From Carposina sasakii (Eukaryota; Arthropoda; Insecta; Lepidoptera; Carposinidae), in assembly GCA_014607495.2 (NCBI GenBank), contig CP053157.1:9362001-9426000 (forward strand): a DNA stretch of 64,000 bases, given 5' to 3'. Shown here piece by piece: positions 22,061-34,300 of the stretch; within the stretch, counting starts at the first letter, position 1, and the number at the start of each line of letters is the position of its first letter. Both the position numbers and the translations under genes were made by a program. The notes under the pieces are model-generated. The model saw only the letters and a program-made list of their open reading frames with translations, ran no database searches and had not been told where the DNA came from.

Positions 22061-22136
22061 TATCTGAAGGATTTTGATGTTGTCTTTTTCTAAAACTTTA
22101 CTAACATAGTGAAAGCATCAATTTTATCCTTCAGAT
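22061..22136. repeat. 76-bp palindromic mini-element, copy 2
   Basis: Inverted ends 'tatctgaaggat' and 'atccttcagata', interior shared with 5295-5374. Confidence 0.6.
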
Positions 22137-22499
22137 AGTTTATATTACAATTTAAAAAATCGGCGCTAGTGTGATTATTTATATAATTATTGGTAATATA
22201 ATAGCATCTTTCAATTTATTATAACATCAGTTTAGTTTTCATATCAATGCTACAGATACTACTATCTGGGATTATATATCCAATAAGTACTACAATAAAG
22301 ATAAACCTAATGCTATTACTATATCGGAAAATCATACAAGGTGTAAATGACAGGATTTGCGTTGTTTTTTTTTCAGAAAACCCCTCATTGTTTCGCTGTG
22401 CTTCCGATTCGTCCCGTATATGCTGCGATGTTATTGCGCCCTACATTGCTGTTTATGCGTTATCTTATCATTTAATTTTAACGCAAATTTCTACGAGGA

Positions 22500-22680
22500 A
22501 AATATCTTACTAATATTATATACGCGTAAGTTTGTGACTTTGGATGGATGGATCGATGGATAGATGTTTGTTACTCTTTTATGTAAAAACGGCTGGAACG
22601 ATTTTAATAAAATTTGGTATGGAGTTAGCTAACACCCTGGACGAACATGTAGGCTACTTTTTATCCCGGTAAAATTTTAC
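22500..22680 (-). repeat. Short interspersed repeat, 'cgacttcgtccgcgtgg' family
   Basis: Minus-oriented copy with 'ggatggatggatcgatgg', 'aaaacggctggaacgatttta' and 'ggctactttttatcccgg'. Fuller copies: 32404-32625 (plus), 42090-42418 (minus), 43013-43232 (plus), 45476-45708 (minus), 46964-47166 (minus) and 62500-62690 (plus). Confidence 0.7.
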
Positions 22681-22689
22681 TTTTATTTT

Positions 22690-22966
22690 TACATACATAC
22701 ATATAATCACGCCTTTATCCCTTACGGGGTAGGCAGAGCACCAAGGGCCGATAGCACCACATGGTGCCATTTCTGACCAATTTTTAGGGTATAGTTGAGA
22801 TGTACAAGTTCGGTTAGTAGTGACAGGTGGTCAGCCCATATCGCCTACAAAACACCAAGACCCTCTTGTCCCTCTACTGACACATTGTACAGTATGCCCG
22901 GGAAGAGAAGCAGCTGTAGTATTATACGTTATTTTTTCACTCCCAGAGCAGCATAGAAGATTGAAA
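22690..22966 (+). repeat. Short interspersed repeat, 'atcccttacggggtag' family
   Basis: Longest copy: from (acat)n through 'gtgacaggtggtcagccc', 'aaaacaccaagaccctct', 'cccgggaagagaagcagc' to 'agcagcatagaaga'. The open frame at 22820-23041 is inside this repeat and is not a gene. Confidence 0.7.
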
Positions 22967-23324
22967 TTGAAATTTTTTCAAAAAAAATATATTAATACTG
23001 CAGAGAATATTACATCAATATCTTATTTGTCTGTAAAATAACGCTATCTAAGATTTATAGATTCCGAATTAAAATTCAAGGTTTTTCTATATAAATAGAC
23101 ATCTACCAAGGTTGTATAGGTTTATCTATCAAGTTCAAGGGAATATTCGAGATTGCTTTTCTTAGTAAAAGTAATTAAGACAATATTGGGGAAAATTGTT
23201 GATCCCATTGGCAAATTAATATTTATTTTTATCACAAACATATAATAATGGGTCAGGGTCAAATAATGAAATTCTGGCTTAAATTTTTTATTTATGGATA
23301 ATCTATAATATAAAAATGAATCGC
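22967..23324. other. Intergenic stretch, nothing recognised
   Basis: No feature supported. Confidence 0.4.
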
Positions 23325-23590
23325 TAAATGTGTTGGTAAGCGCGAACCTCGAGAACGGCTAAATCGATTTTGCTAATTCTTTTTTTAGCGTATTCCTTGA
23401 AGTACAGGGATGGTTCTAACGGAGAGAAAAATTTATAAAAATGCCTTTACATGTCTAAAACATTCCTTTTCTACATTCCCATACAAACAATTTGTTCGAA
23501 ATTTGCAAGCCCTGGAAGGCAAAACAATTGGGTGACGTTAGTTCAAAGGCGTGAGACAGGACAACGTCTGTCAGGTCCGCTAGTATAGAC
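23325..23590 (-). repeat. Degenerate interspersed repeat
   Basis: Contains 'gaacctcgagaacggctaa', 'gtgacgttagttcaaagg' and 'caggtccgctagta', words of a common lepidopteran interspersed family related to the 'cgtccgcgtgg' repeats. Ends uncertain. Confidence 0.45.
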
Positions 23591-23795
23591 ATATAGATAC
23601 GGCTGTGTTCCCTAAATGGCATAGCCAGAATCGGAGGATCATAAAGGACTTCTCATAGCATATAGCGGGAATAAATGCATAGAATCAGTGACAAGTTTCT
23701 AGAAGATCGCCAAGGAGAATGCCCGTGTTCCGTAGTCGACTCTCACAATATGCCCAGATGTACGATTAATCACGATCATGTGTGTAATAAAATTA
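23590..23795 (-). repeat. Short interspersed repeat, 'gcatctccttccgtg' family
   Basis: Minus copy: 'ggctgtgttccctaaatgg', 'atagccagaa', 'agtgacaagtttctag' and 'gtcgactctcac' are the reverse complements of the family landmarks. Confidence 0.6.
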
Positions 23796-23944
23796 TTACG
23801 TGTATATAGAGTTAAAATTTTTTAACTTAAATTTTTTCTTTAATTGAAAATTATAAAAACATAATAATATAGTACGTCCTTTGACAGTCCGGTCAATAGA
23901 GAACCCGCAGCATGGTCATATAACAACTGCGAGATCTTCGAGAG

Positions 23945-24125
23945 TCATCGCAAACCTTAATCATCTTCCTACCCTGTTCCCATTTATTTAGGGTCGGTAC
24001 AATATGTACTTTTCTTCCATTCATCCCTATCCCCGTTATCTTATTGCTCACTCCCAGTACACGCATATCCTCTCTCATACAGTCCATCCAACACTTCTTT
24101 GGTCTACCTCTTCCTTTATCGCATC
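23945..24125 (-). mobile_element. LINE 3' ORF end, second copy
   Basis: The minus strand reads RCDKGRGRPKKCWMDCMRED and, further on, NKWEQGRKM, the C-terminal words of the same LINE family as 661-1095. Short, 5' truncated. Confidence 0.65.
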
Positions 24126-24129
24126 GCAC

Positions 24130-25494
24130 ACCAAGTTATTTCATTATAAAGCTGCTGGTCCATGGGACATAGGCGTGAGGTTATGTATGTATGTATGCTG
24201 GTCCATTAGATTTTCCCTAACCCAACGGTTGTTGGCTTTACAAGGTGGTTCAAAGTTTTGAAGACCAGCTAGAATTTCCGATGCATGTAAGAAATTAACC
24301 AAGTCTGTTTGTGTTGTCCACATAGTGGCAAATGTTGGGAACCGTTACTGGCCCCGAGGCGAAGCGATGCGGCCATTACTGAATACTTATTAGTAACTCG
24401 TAGGTAGGTACCTACTTACTTTGTAGTAAATAGGTGGCTACTAATATTGTAATTGATAATCAGCAAATAAGATTAGATGGGTACCGCTTTTATGTCCAAT
24501 AAATGGTTTAAATTTTCGAAGCGAGAAAGTTAGTGACTGTGGATGTTTGGATTTCGCTTTTCACGCATATTTTTATTCTGATGAAACTTAATAGTTTTGT
24601 AGCTTATTATGGTAGTACTCCATTACTGAAGGTAGCTGTCAGCTTACTAAAAAGGTAGACTTATCCCTGGCCATTTGGAACAGCTCCTCTACATTGCCAA
24701 TTCTCGCCCATTCCCGAATGTTACGAGTCTTCCGACGCGTCGTTTCCCTTGCATCCATCATGATAAGTTGAAGTATTTGTATCTATCGTTTACTGGCAAA
24801 AATCTAAAGGCTAAGATAGGCAGGTCTTTGTAAATTATTCTAATAATTAGGTAACAATTGTTTGCATTGTAGTAATGTGAGAGGTTTGTGCGTAAAGTGT
24901 ATGCAATATTATTCCTGAACTGATGAAATATAAACAAAACAATCTGAAAATATTATCATGAGAGTATTAACATGATAAAAATTTTACCAAAATAATCATT
25001 TTGACAAGTACATTTTGACAAGCATATTGAAAAATTGACAAGCATTTGAAAAGTAATCATTTTGACTAGCATATTTTTTATAAATTACCTAATTTGTATC
25101 TTTTTAAATTTATATTCTTAGATTACAAAGTAATGAAAAAAAAATCATTACTTTGTAATTTCTCAATGTAGGGTCAAGAAAATGTTACAGATACTCAGTA
25201 ACCTAAGATTTAAATAATGTAATGATATAATGTCCTGCCTTATTAGGTTTATTGCATTTCGCTATAATCAAGATATTTATATTACACATGACATTTCTAT
25301 ATCATGTATAGGTATAGAGTGCGTCAATATAATTATTTTTGTCGATCTATAAAATGTAATATTTGTACACATCCGGCCACAATGTTTAATTATATAAATC
25401 TTGTCGAATCAAAATCAAATATTAATTTAAGCTACCTAAATAATTATAGAAAATATTAACACATATTAATTTGATGGTTATTTATTTTTTTGCG
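24130..25494. other. Gene-free stretch
   Basis: No gene or repeat family could be supported beyond scattered AT-rich words. Confidence 0.4.
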
Positions 25495-25499
25495 GAGTT

Positions 25500-25780
25500 T
25501 CACTAGAATACATCAGCTGCATTTCCTTCCGTGCATGTCGACTAAGCAACCCGGGCATTTCTCAGATGATGAGCTAGCAGCTTGTCACTCGGCAGAGAAG
25601 AATAGCACCATCCCAATGTCAATCGGTGGGTATCCTCAGAGGCGATTAAGGATCCCCGGGATGTGAGCAACAGCGCCTCCCGCGTTGACTCCAAGGTCCA
25701 AAAATTACACTGCCTTCACCAATCCGCCTACCCAGCAAGCAAAGGCAGAAAACCCTCTATGGTAGCCGCTACAGCAACTC
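25500..25780 (+). repeat. Composite of two interspersed repeats
   Basis: 25500-25620 matches the 'gcatctccttccgtg' family. 25625-25780 matches the LINE 3' region ('ggcgattaaggatccccggg', 'cagcgcctcccgcgttgac', 'caatccgcctacccagc') but lacks the EAYVQQW end. Confidence 0.55.
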
Positions 25781-26633
25781 CAGGATCAACAGTCACTAGT
25801 CAAATTCAGATAAAGCATAAAAATGCCGGCTGACCTAAGCTCTATTCTATTTTTGTTTATGGCCTTTATGATCGTGTCAGGCACAATAATTCCGTCAATG
25901 TCACGTAGAGAAGAAAAACACGTTGGGATTTAGGCAATATAAAAAGAGTGGAATACTTATTTTAACTTAACATAGGTGCCCAGTTACCCAACTACTTGGA
26001 CCTAAAACAAGAAAAAACACGATAAAACATAACAACACTGAACTAGGGTACTAATCTAAACAAATAGAAATGACAGATGTGAAGTATGAAGTTACGCTTG
26101 ACAAAAAAGTTATAGATGTAGCATCCAGTGTAGAATTGTATTCATTAATCAAACTTTTTTCATTTCAAGTTGGTGACACAACATCGATCAAATGAAGCAA
26201 TGTAAATAACTGTCACTGTGTCACATGGATTCACATGACTTCATTTCATGCCACGATAAGCACATTACGCTAGTCCCGGTGTTGATATTCAAATGACAGT
26301 AGAGCTGCTTAATGAAGTCTCCAGGAAGTAGTAACGTCCGATATTACACAGCCTGTATCGTGCTATTAGAAATGGTGATGATTTACTGTTGTATTGAATA
26401 ATATTGAATGCAATACTAATGTAGAATAAAAAAATAAAAAAAATCTGAGCCTTGGTTCAGTAAAATCGAGCAACTGCGGTCGTTGACTGAATCTTTACTT
26501 TTAAGTAACATCTCTGCTAATGACTGATAGTTATTTGACATGATTCAATTATCTTAAAGTCGCTCCTAAATTTAACAACAAAATGGATGGGGTAATGGAG
26601 CTGTCAGTACCAAAATTAATACTAATTTAACAT
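25781..26633. other. Intergenic stretch, nothing recognised
   Basis: No feature supported. Confidence 0.4.
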
Positions 26634-26720
26634 ACATACATACATAATAATCACGCCTCTTTCCCGGAGGGGTAGGCAGAGATCACGGATCTCCTTTTGC
26701 TACGATCCTGACACACCTCT
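26634..26720 (+). repeat. Partial 'atcacgcct..ggggtaggcagag' repeat
   Basis: (acat)n followed by 'aatcacgcctctttcccgg' and 'aggggtaggcagag', then diverges. Confidence 0.55.
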
Positions 26721-26847
26721 TTTGCTTCATCTACTTTCATGATATTCTTCATGCACGCTCGTCGGTTTAGGGTACTCTTGACCTGACCTTTCTTTAGAAT
26801 TTAACGGTTGCAAAAAACAGTGAAATAACCAAAATAAAAAATAGACA

Positions 26848-27028
26848 ATATAAGGCGTTTTTCCACTAGAAGACACGGCAACGACACGACCACGAACACG
26901 GCTTTTATGGAAGCAAAAATGTACTAAATAATAATGCTCGTTTTCCGACGATACGACCACGACTCGGCACCCCATATTATATGACGAAAACATGTCGTGG
27001 CCGGGTTGTCAAGTGGAAAAAGCCCATT
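26848..27028. mobile_element. TIR element 'ggcgtttttccact', copy 1
   Basis: The left end 'aggcgtttttccactagaag' is inverted at the right end ('caagtggaaaaagccc'). The interior 'gacacggcaacgacacgacc' and 'cgacgatacgaccacgac' is CpG-rich and shared with 43994-44168. No coding capacity; superfamily unknown. The open frame at 26727-26993 (minus) is not a gene. Confidence 0.6.
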
Positions 27029-29113
27029 GTAATTGACTTGCTGTAGCTATTTTTGCTACTTACCGTTATGCTTTTTAAAGGGGATTAAATTTTAGATTTT
27101 ATTGCCTACTAAAAATAATACTAATACTGAATTGCATTTATGCATATACCTACGTAATCTTTATCCTGAATGACTGACGGATGTGTGCATATCCTATACC
27201 GCTGATGGTAGAGACATGAAACTTGAGGGGTATGAGAAACGTTCTTTGTATGACATGAGCATCCGATAAAAAAGAATTTCCCGAAATTCCCAAGGGAAAG
27301 GAAATAAACGAGATTTTTAAGGTTTACGCGGTTGTAGTCGCGGTCGTCAACTAATAGTCATATAAAATATCTTGAATTTGGAAACATCCTCTATGTGGGA
27401 CTAGGTAAATATTTTGTTAATATTTCATATAACCTATACATACTACAACAAGTAATTTTGGGTAACTGAGTAATAAAAAAAATGTAATGTCATATCATAC
27501 GTAGAGCTCAGACCCAGAATACTTAATATTCAATCTGGATTACATTACCAAATGATAAAAAAATTATACTAACATTGCTTTTTTAACCTTGACTGTGTTT
27601 GCCACAGAATATATAAATCTAAAATTAGACTGGGGGCACATGAGTTCAAAAATATTACGTTAGTACTCTCTGTTATCTTAGTTTGAGTGGATTTCACTCT
27701 GTAGAATATATATATATATCATCTTTGCTAATATATCTAATAACATTCACAGGAAAAAGAGGAATATCTGTTACAAACTTCTTTACTTCTTACTGTTACT
27801 TTTGTACTCTGTGACTGACGCCACAATTAGTATGTGTTGGGAGCGTTTTTTGTAACTCTGAATATTAATCATCTAAATATACGTATAAAATTTTGTATAT
27901 TATTCTTTTATAAATGTACTGGGTACGGTTTGATACATGAATTATATTGAAAGAGATAAAGGTTTATTTTGATCAAGTTATAATTGACTCTATTAATTAA
28001 CTCTTTGATATATTACTTATTGACTGTGTTGTCATCATTCGTTATAAGTACTCATATCTGAGAGCAATCAAGACGAGTAGAGTAATATTTTAATTAATTA
28101 TTAGGAAAATCAGGGCGTTATACCAACGAATATTATAAATGCAAGTAAGTTTGTTTAGTTGTTTGTTACTTTTTTTTACTTAACCAATCTTCTTGAAATT
28201 TAGCACACATACTTACAGTTGGGAGTATGCAGGAGGACATACGCTGCAAAGGTGAATGTGGGAATGTTTATTTGCAGAAAAATGTTTTTGAAATTAATCA
28301 GGTAACCTACTACCTAAATGCACTAAGTATACTTAGGCCGTCAGTTAAAATATTACGTAAGTACATACATAAAGTCACGCCCATCATCCCTAAAAGAGGT
28401 TGGGCAGAAGTGTGCAATTTACAATTTATTTAAAAAGTTAATGATGCAAAAATCCTGAATAATATTCTCAGAACTATGTACACAACTATCTTTATTAATT
28501 GAATAAAGTAAAACAATTCATTTAGCCTGCATACTGGGTCATGATCGCAATAAATTTTTGAAGACCATCATGTTCAATTACATAGTTGAGTATTTCCCGT
28601 GGTCATTTACGGGCAGTTTAATTACTATTTGTTTAATTAGAAGTAGCAACGTTTTGTATTACTTACATGTTATATGAAGGTCCTTGAGGATAATATAAAT
28701 TCCTTTACAAAACTTACATACTATATCTACTCTCATAGACTGAGAGCTGTCTGTATAAATCTGCAATTCATAAGTCCTATATCATTACTTAGTAGATTAG
28801 GCTACTATAATTAATTTGATTACGGGCATTGGTGGATTTGACTTTACCATAAGGTCTTTTAAGTTAAGGACCCAAAGTTAAATTCTTCTGCCGTACCCAT
28901 AGGCCGTACCATGAGGCACCTTGCCGGATAACGCCAAAGCTAGAGTCTGGTTCGCTTAACTGGTATAAAGAAACGTTTCAAAAAATCAACGTCTACCGAA
29001 ATAATTACCCACGAAAATTTGATAGATCCTTTTCATTTTATCTATGAAACCTATTGAAACGAGACTGACACCGAAGTTCATGTTGTTGCTAATTTAATGG
29101 TTAAAAAGGCACA
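27029..29113. other. Long gene-free stretch
   Basis: AT-rich, with a short (TA)n at about 27706-27718 and a repeat scrap at 28357-28405 ('catacataaagtcacgccca'). The ORF at 28227-28433 runs into that scrap and is not credible as a gene. Confidence 0.4.
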
Positions 29114-29117
29114 TATA

Positions 29118-29436
29118 CAGGGTGTTTTTTTGTGGCCACCATTAACGAAGGGTACATCAAATAAAGTAAGTTTATGCCAAAAAATGCTGGGAAAAAATTA
29201 TTATTATTATTATCTTTAATTTTAATTACATGATCGGGCTAAATTTATAGTGTCTAGTGTTTATGTTAGTTTTTTTTAGACAGATATTAATTATTTCTCG
29301 TGAAAAATCTTGCTACGCGCATCTATGTGCATTTATAGAGAAAAACTGAGTCTATTTACTCAACTTTGGACCCTAATATTTTGGAAACCAGACACTTTCC
29401 AGGTATGCTTCCATGGAGAAAAATGATCGTGATGAT
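29118..29436. mobile_element. Degenerate CAGGGTG-type TIR element
   Basis: Starts TATA-CAGGGTGT like the elements at 11678, 56535 and 57570. The inner word 'ttggaaaccagacactttcc' with 'gagaaaaatgatcgtgatg' is homologous to 57830-57900. No clean right end, so truncated, abutting the LINE 3' end at 29438. Confidence 0.5.
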
Positions 29437-29437
29437 G

Positions 29438-29692
29438 CGGAAATTCCGGCAGAGTAAAGTTTGTACCACCCCTGCCTGCCCTGGGTATCGTACGAGGCGA
29501 TTAAAGGTTTCCGGGAGGTGGGCAGCAGCGCCTCCCGTACTGACAACATAGTCCGAAAATCACACTGCGGTCACCAACCCGCCTGCCCAGCGTGGTGACT
29601 GTGGGCAAAACCCCCCTGTGGCAGTAGCCTTGTGGCGTGCCCTGGGGAGGCCTACGTCCAGCAGTGGACTGCAATAGGCTGAAGAAAAAAAA
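29438..29692 (+). mobile_element. LINE 3' end
   Basis: Contains 'gtatcgtacgaggcgattaa', 'cagcagcgcctcccgtact', 'caccaacccgcctgccc', then GGAGGCCTACGTCCAGCAGT encoding EAYVQQWTAIG and a TGA. The ORFs at 29366-29551 and 29637-29864 are read-throughs of this repeat. Confidence 0.65.
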
Positions 29693-31043
29693 ATCCGATT
29701 CTTGTCACTACATAAAAATTGCAAAACCTCATTATTACAAGCATTTACGATTAAGAGAACATAACTACATAATTATACCTAATCTACGGGTTGCCTATCA
29801 AAATATGGCCGCAAATAGAATCTTAGGCTATAGTTTTAGAGGGACGAACAATCGTAAAGGTTAGTTCTTTTTTACCAAAAGCCTCCAGTAACCTGTTCAA
29901 TTTTATTTAACTAAATGTCACGGTCAATTACGTATATTTTTTGTATGTATGGCTATGTTTCTAATTGCTACATATGTCAACCAGTTCCTGTGTGAACTCG
30001 GACGCAGTTAAATTTAAATTTCTCTTAATCATGCATGATGGACATCATTTAGTTTTATGAATGCCCTTGGCGACAATTAAAATTCTTTTAGTACCTACAC
30101 AGCTATTTTTGTTAATGATAGGTAGATATACTTTACCAAACACCCACAGTGCAATTCATTTCAATAACTACTTTTTAAGCCACCACAAAGTTTTCTTCAG
30201 CTGGGTAAAGGACTCCCCAATTTTAAATCACACCTTGCGATCTTTCGCCTTCTCCTACCATTCGGAAGTTCTCCAAGTTTTAAGTCACCCATTCTTACCC
30301 ATCTTTACCCATTATCCTAGTGCATTGAGCTTTATATCTGCCAAGTTAAAGACTGATACATTTTAGATCAAGTTAGTCCAAGTACCTAAATTAGGGATCA
30401 GCTGTTCTGGCTACTCTATTTCGGAAACACAGCCGTGTTTATATGTATCTTTCCTCCTAATATAGGTAACTTAGATAACATTTTTTAAATTCCGATTTTA
30501 ACGTTGGAGTATGCGTGAAAAAAGATAACGGATTTTCATTAATAACATTACATTATTAATTACAAATAATTTTATTTAACTTTTCATATACTAATTACGA
30601 TAGGTTGTACAATAAAAAAACTATCACAAGAGTTATACCTAATTCAAATAGGAATGTGTACATACTTAAAGCCTTATGTTTTATTTTTGAAAACAACAAT
30701 TAATTATTGATATTTTCTGCTTCCCGTGGCACTTTATACTTTTTGCCATTTTCAATAAAAAAGATAAGTAATTAAAAAATACATATTGTATTCTAAAAAC
30801 CTTCTTTGTAAAATTCGTTTTGTAAAACTTAACAATGTTTTAACATAATACTTTAAATTGCAGTAAGTATAGGTATATTCCCATTCTTTCAAAACATTTC
30901 AGAATTATACTGCAATACCTCTATAACATTGTTGTATGGTTTTAATAAAAGGACGAAACAAAGTTTAAACGAGTAATTAAATTAAACAGCAGAATGAATT
31001 TCAATTGGTACTCCAATTAAGAATTTAAACATCCCTGAGATTG
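29693..31043. other. Intergenic stretch downstream of the SLC17 paralogue 2
   Basis: No gene supported. A scrap of the 'gcatctcc' family ('ggctactctatttcggaaac') lies at 30405-30450. The ORF at 30061-30366 has no family resemblance. Confidence 0.4.
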
Positions 31044-31049
31044 TTTATT
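31044..31049 (-). terminator. Candidate poly(A) signal of SLC17 paralogue 2
   Basis: AATAAA on the minus strand, about 100 nt beyond the stop codon of the gene at 31150. Position is plausible but unproven. Confidence 0.4.
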
Positions 31050-31149
31050 TTACCGCAAAAATAAAATAAAAGATGTACAGTTTAAGTATTACTTAGCCGA
31101 TTAATAACGCTATAACTAAACTTACTTAGTCTAAGATTATTATCACAAT

Positions 31150-31365
31150 TTACAACACTCTTTCAGCTTCGTTCTTTTTACTTTTTTCTTTGTCCTGATT
31201 GGCCATACTCAACTGGCCGTGTTTCCAGTCGTCAGGGTGGCCGTACTGTCTGACATCATCCCACCATTGCTGTTTGCCGTCAGCCCAAATGATGTACACT
31301 ATATTTGTGCCAACGAGTACGGCGAAGCAAACCCAAAATGCTACGCGCCATTGCTCCAGGGTGGA
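31150..31365 (-). CDS. SLC17 paralogue 2, exon 9 (C-terminus)
   Basis: Codes residues 436-506. Begins STLEQWRVAFW (last transmembrane segment), then ADGKQQWWDDV, a hallmark tail of insect 'phosphate cotransporter' proteins, and a lysine-rich cytosolic end. Acceptor TTTCACAG at 31366. Confidence 0.88.
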   Translation of the reverse strand, partial: STLEQWRVAFWVCFAVLVGTNIVYIIWADGKQQWWDDVRQYGHPDDWKHGQLSMANQDKEKSKKNEAERVL

Positions 31366-34300
31366 CTGTGAAATAAGTAGTTTTCATTAGATAAATTATA
31401 GTTAGAGAAAAATTTGCTAGTTCCACATTCGGGGAAGAATATAGGCTAATCTACTTTAAATATACCTACGCATAGTCAATTAGTTATAATGTTTGTAGGT
31501 ACCTCTTAAACTTATTGGGCGATATATATATTTTTTGTTTCTAGTACTTTTCACGCAATTTTTTTGTTAAATACCTACTACTTGCCTACCTTAATTAGGT
31601 GTAGGTATTTAGATTTCTGTACCTACACAATTAATCAGTCATAATTTATATCTAACTCTAAATTGCATGTAGGTAGGTACACCTACTTACTTACTGCTCA
31701 GTCAGTTTAGCGGTTTGTTAGCTTTTAGATAAAATGGTTAACTTTTAATGCTAAAACCTGTCTCACACAGTAGAAAAAGTAGTTGCAGTGGGTGATAATA
31801 AATCTAGTAGCTCTACCATGGTAGATTTTTCATAGAAGCTTTTTCATCAGACGCCCATTGTGAAAATTTCAAAAGGGCATTGTTTGAGTGAGCCTTCGAG
31901 ATAATAATAGCAACACCAACGATGGATCGTATTGCGACAACAAAACACGCAGATTGAGTGGATACCAATTTGCCTAAGGTTTTTGTTTGTTACGATTAAT
32001 TTCTTAAAATTTTTGACAAATTGTAAAATTTATGTAAATACGAGTATACTCAAACTACTAACGGTTATGAACACATCTTATGATACAGGCTATCTTAGTG
32101 TAAGATTCGTATTGAATATAAATTAATGTCAAATAGGAGATACCTAAATAGGATTTATATGGTATATGATACGACAAAAAGGAAAAGGTGGCATGATGGG
32201 CATAAATACGATTATTATTATTAGATATTTATAATGTGAAACAAAGTAAATTAGTTTTAAGCAGTTATTTTATTTATTAATTCTGTGTTTGTAAGTTAAC
32301 TAACAACTATGACCGAAAGACAAGAGACGTTTTCAAGTAAAGTTATGTCAGTTTGTTTGCATTTTGACGCACAGAATAACATTTTATCATATACATGACT
32401 ACTGTACGCCCGCGACTTCGTCCGTGTGGACTGCAGAAAAAATAAAATGTCAAAATTATCCGGGATAAAAATATTTTCTCTGAATAAAAAGTAGCCTATA
32501 TGTTAATCAGCTAACTCCATACCAAATTTTATTAAAATTGCTCCAGCCGTTTTTACGTGAAAGAGTAACATCTATCCATCCATCCATCTATACTTACAAA
32601 CTTTCGCGTTTATAATATAAGTACGATTATTTCTACAGATTCACCATTTGAAACTGATTTGAATAAAAATAATAGATTAAAACATTTAATTATCCGATTG
32701 TAGAATTAAGTCCATTGTTAAATAAATGGGGTTACTTAATACTCATTTACATCTGAACAGAGACTAAGAAGCTTTATTAGTAAAAGCTTATTATTGTTCC
32801 AAACTCTGAAGAGGCTTCAAAGGTCACTCCGTTTTATATTCACTCCGCTAACTCAATCCAGATAAATTTGGAAATTATTTGAAAATTCTAGTAAATTGAA
32901 TATTGTGGGTACTGATAAAGAATTTTGCTTTTCAACAACAGAACTTTCCAGTACGACTTCTGAGGGTTTCCAGGTAGGGTCAAGGTAGGTTAACAAACAT
33001 AATTACATGAAATGGTTCGAATCTCGCGAGATTGCATTTCCTTTTAGGTACTAGCCTTTATGTTATTACTAAAGCTCACGTTTGCAATATAATTTATTTC
33101 ATTTTATTTAGATTGTCTTTATAGCCAGTTTCCTGATTAGCACTCACTATTCTTGGGAATTTGAGACTTGAAGTGTAGCATCAGTACAAACACTATCGAA
33201 TATTACTCTTGTTTGCATATTTGCTGAGCTGATGCGAACCTACACTAAAATACATCAGCTGCATCTCCTTCCGTGTAAATGTTGAAGTCGACTAAGGAAG
33301 TTCTATTCTCTCAGGCGATAAGGTAGCAACTTGTCAATGATAATTACATCTGTCCCCGATATACTGAACATCTGCTGTAGGTAGGAACTCCTTCATGATT
33401 CTGAAGTTCTGGCTACCCCATTTCAGAACACAGCCGTGTGCATTATCATCATTATCATCCTCAACCATGAGAGAACTGCTGAATATAGGCCTCCCCCAAC
33501 AATCTCCATTCCGACAGGTCGGAAGCGACCTTGGCTAGACCATTTCGCGGGTGGCCTTCCCAAGCTGCATATGTATGTATATTATATACACTTACATCAG
33601 GAGTCAAAAGTCCTATTAAATATGGTGTTATGATGCCTGAGATAGTTGACGTGCCGTTGATCATAGCAGTCAGCGATCCAGCATAGTTTGGAGCCAGGTC
33701 CAAGGCGTTCACCTAAAAATCAGAACAAACATCATATTTTAAAATTATACGTCCCAAAAACGGACCAAGCTAAGACTGGATAGTATAACCACAGATATAA
33801 TAATACTGGTATAACAAAACTCGGAATTGTTTGGCATCTAAGTATCTTTATTAGAATAGAATTTTTTGAAAAATACGTAGCATAATAAATAATTATACAT
33901 AAGACTGTTTTGGTCCACTATGATTCTTGGTCCATGATGTCAATGAAATGGAATGCATGGAAATCAAACGCATTAGTAAATCCCTGGTGAAAATACAAAC
34001 TACGTACTCGTATAGTAATACACCTAAATATGTATCTCGATCAAGTATTCGATTCGGCGGGTACCTAATAACCTCGTAGCATATAAAAATTCATGATTAA
34101 CATTAACTTTTTACCCCTTTCGTAGAGTACTTCCAAAAACCTGTCCAACACTGTCTAATTTACTTCAAAATGTTACCCAAGGGATTACCTTGAAAGAATT
34201 GAGTTAGAATATAAAATGGTCGTTAGAAGTTACAACTTTACTTTAATTTTTTCACGTGGTCAAATTCTGAAAACAAGACTAGCTTTAAAGTGAAGACCAA

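Noticed and set aside
22820..23041. ORF 73 codons, plus
   Set aside because: Lies inside an interspersed repeat that recurs at 47696-47985 and 49350-49625.
30061..30366. ORF 101 codons, plus
   Set aside because: No recognised domain, no splice context, AT-rich composition like the surroundings.
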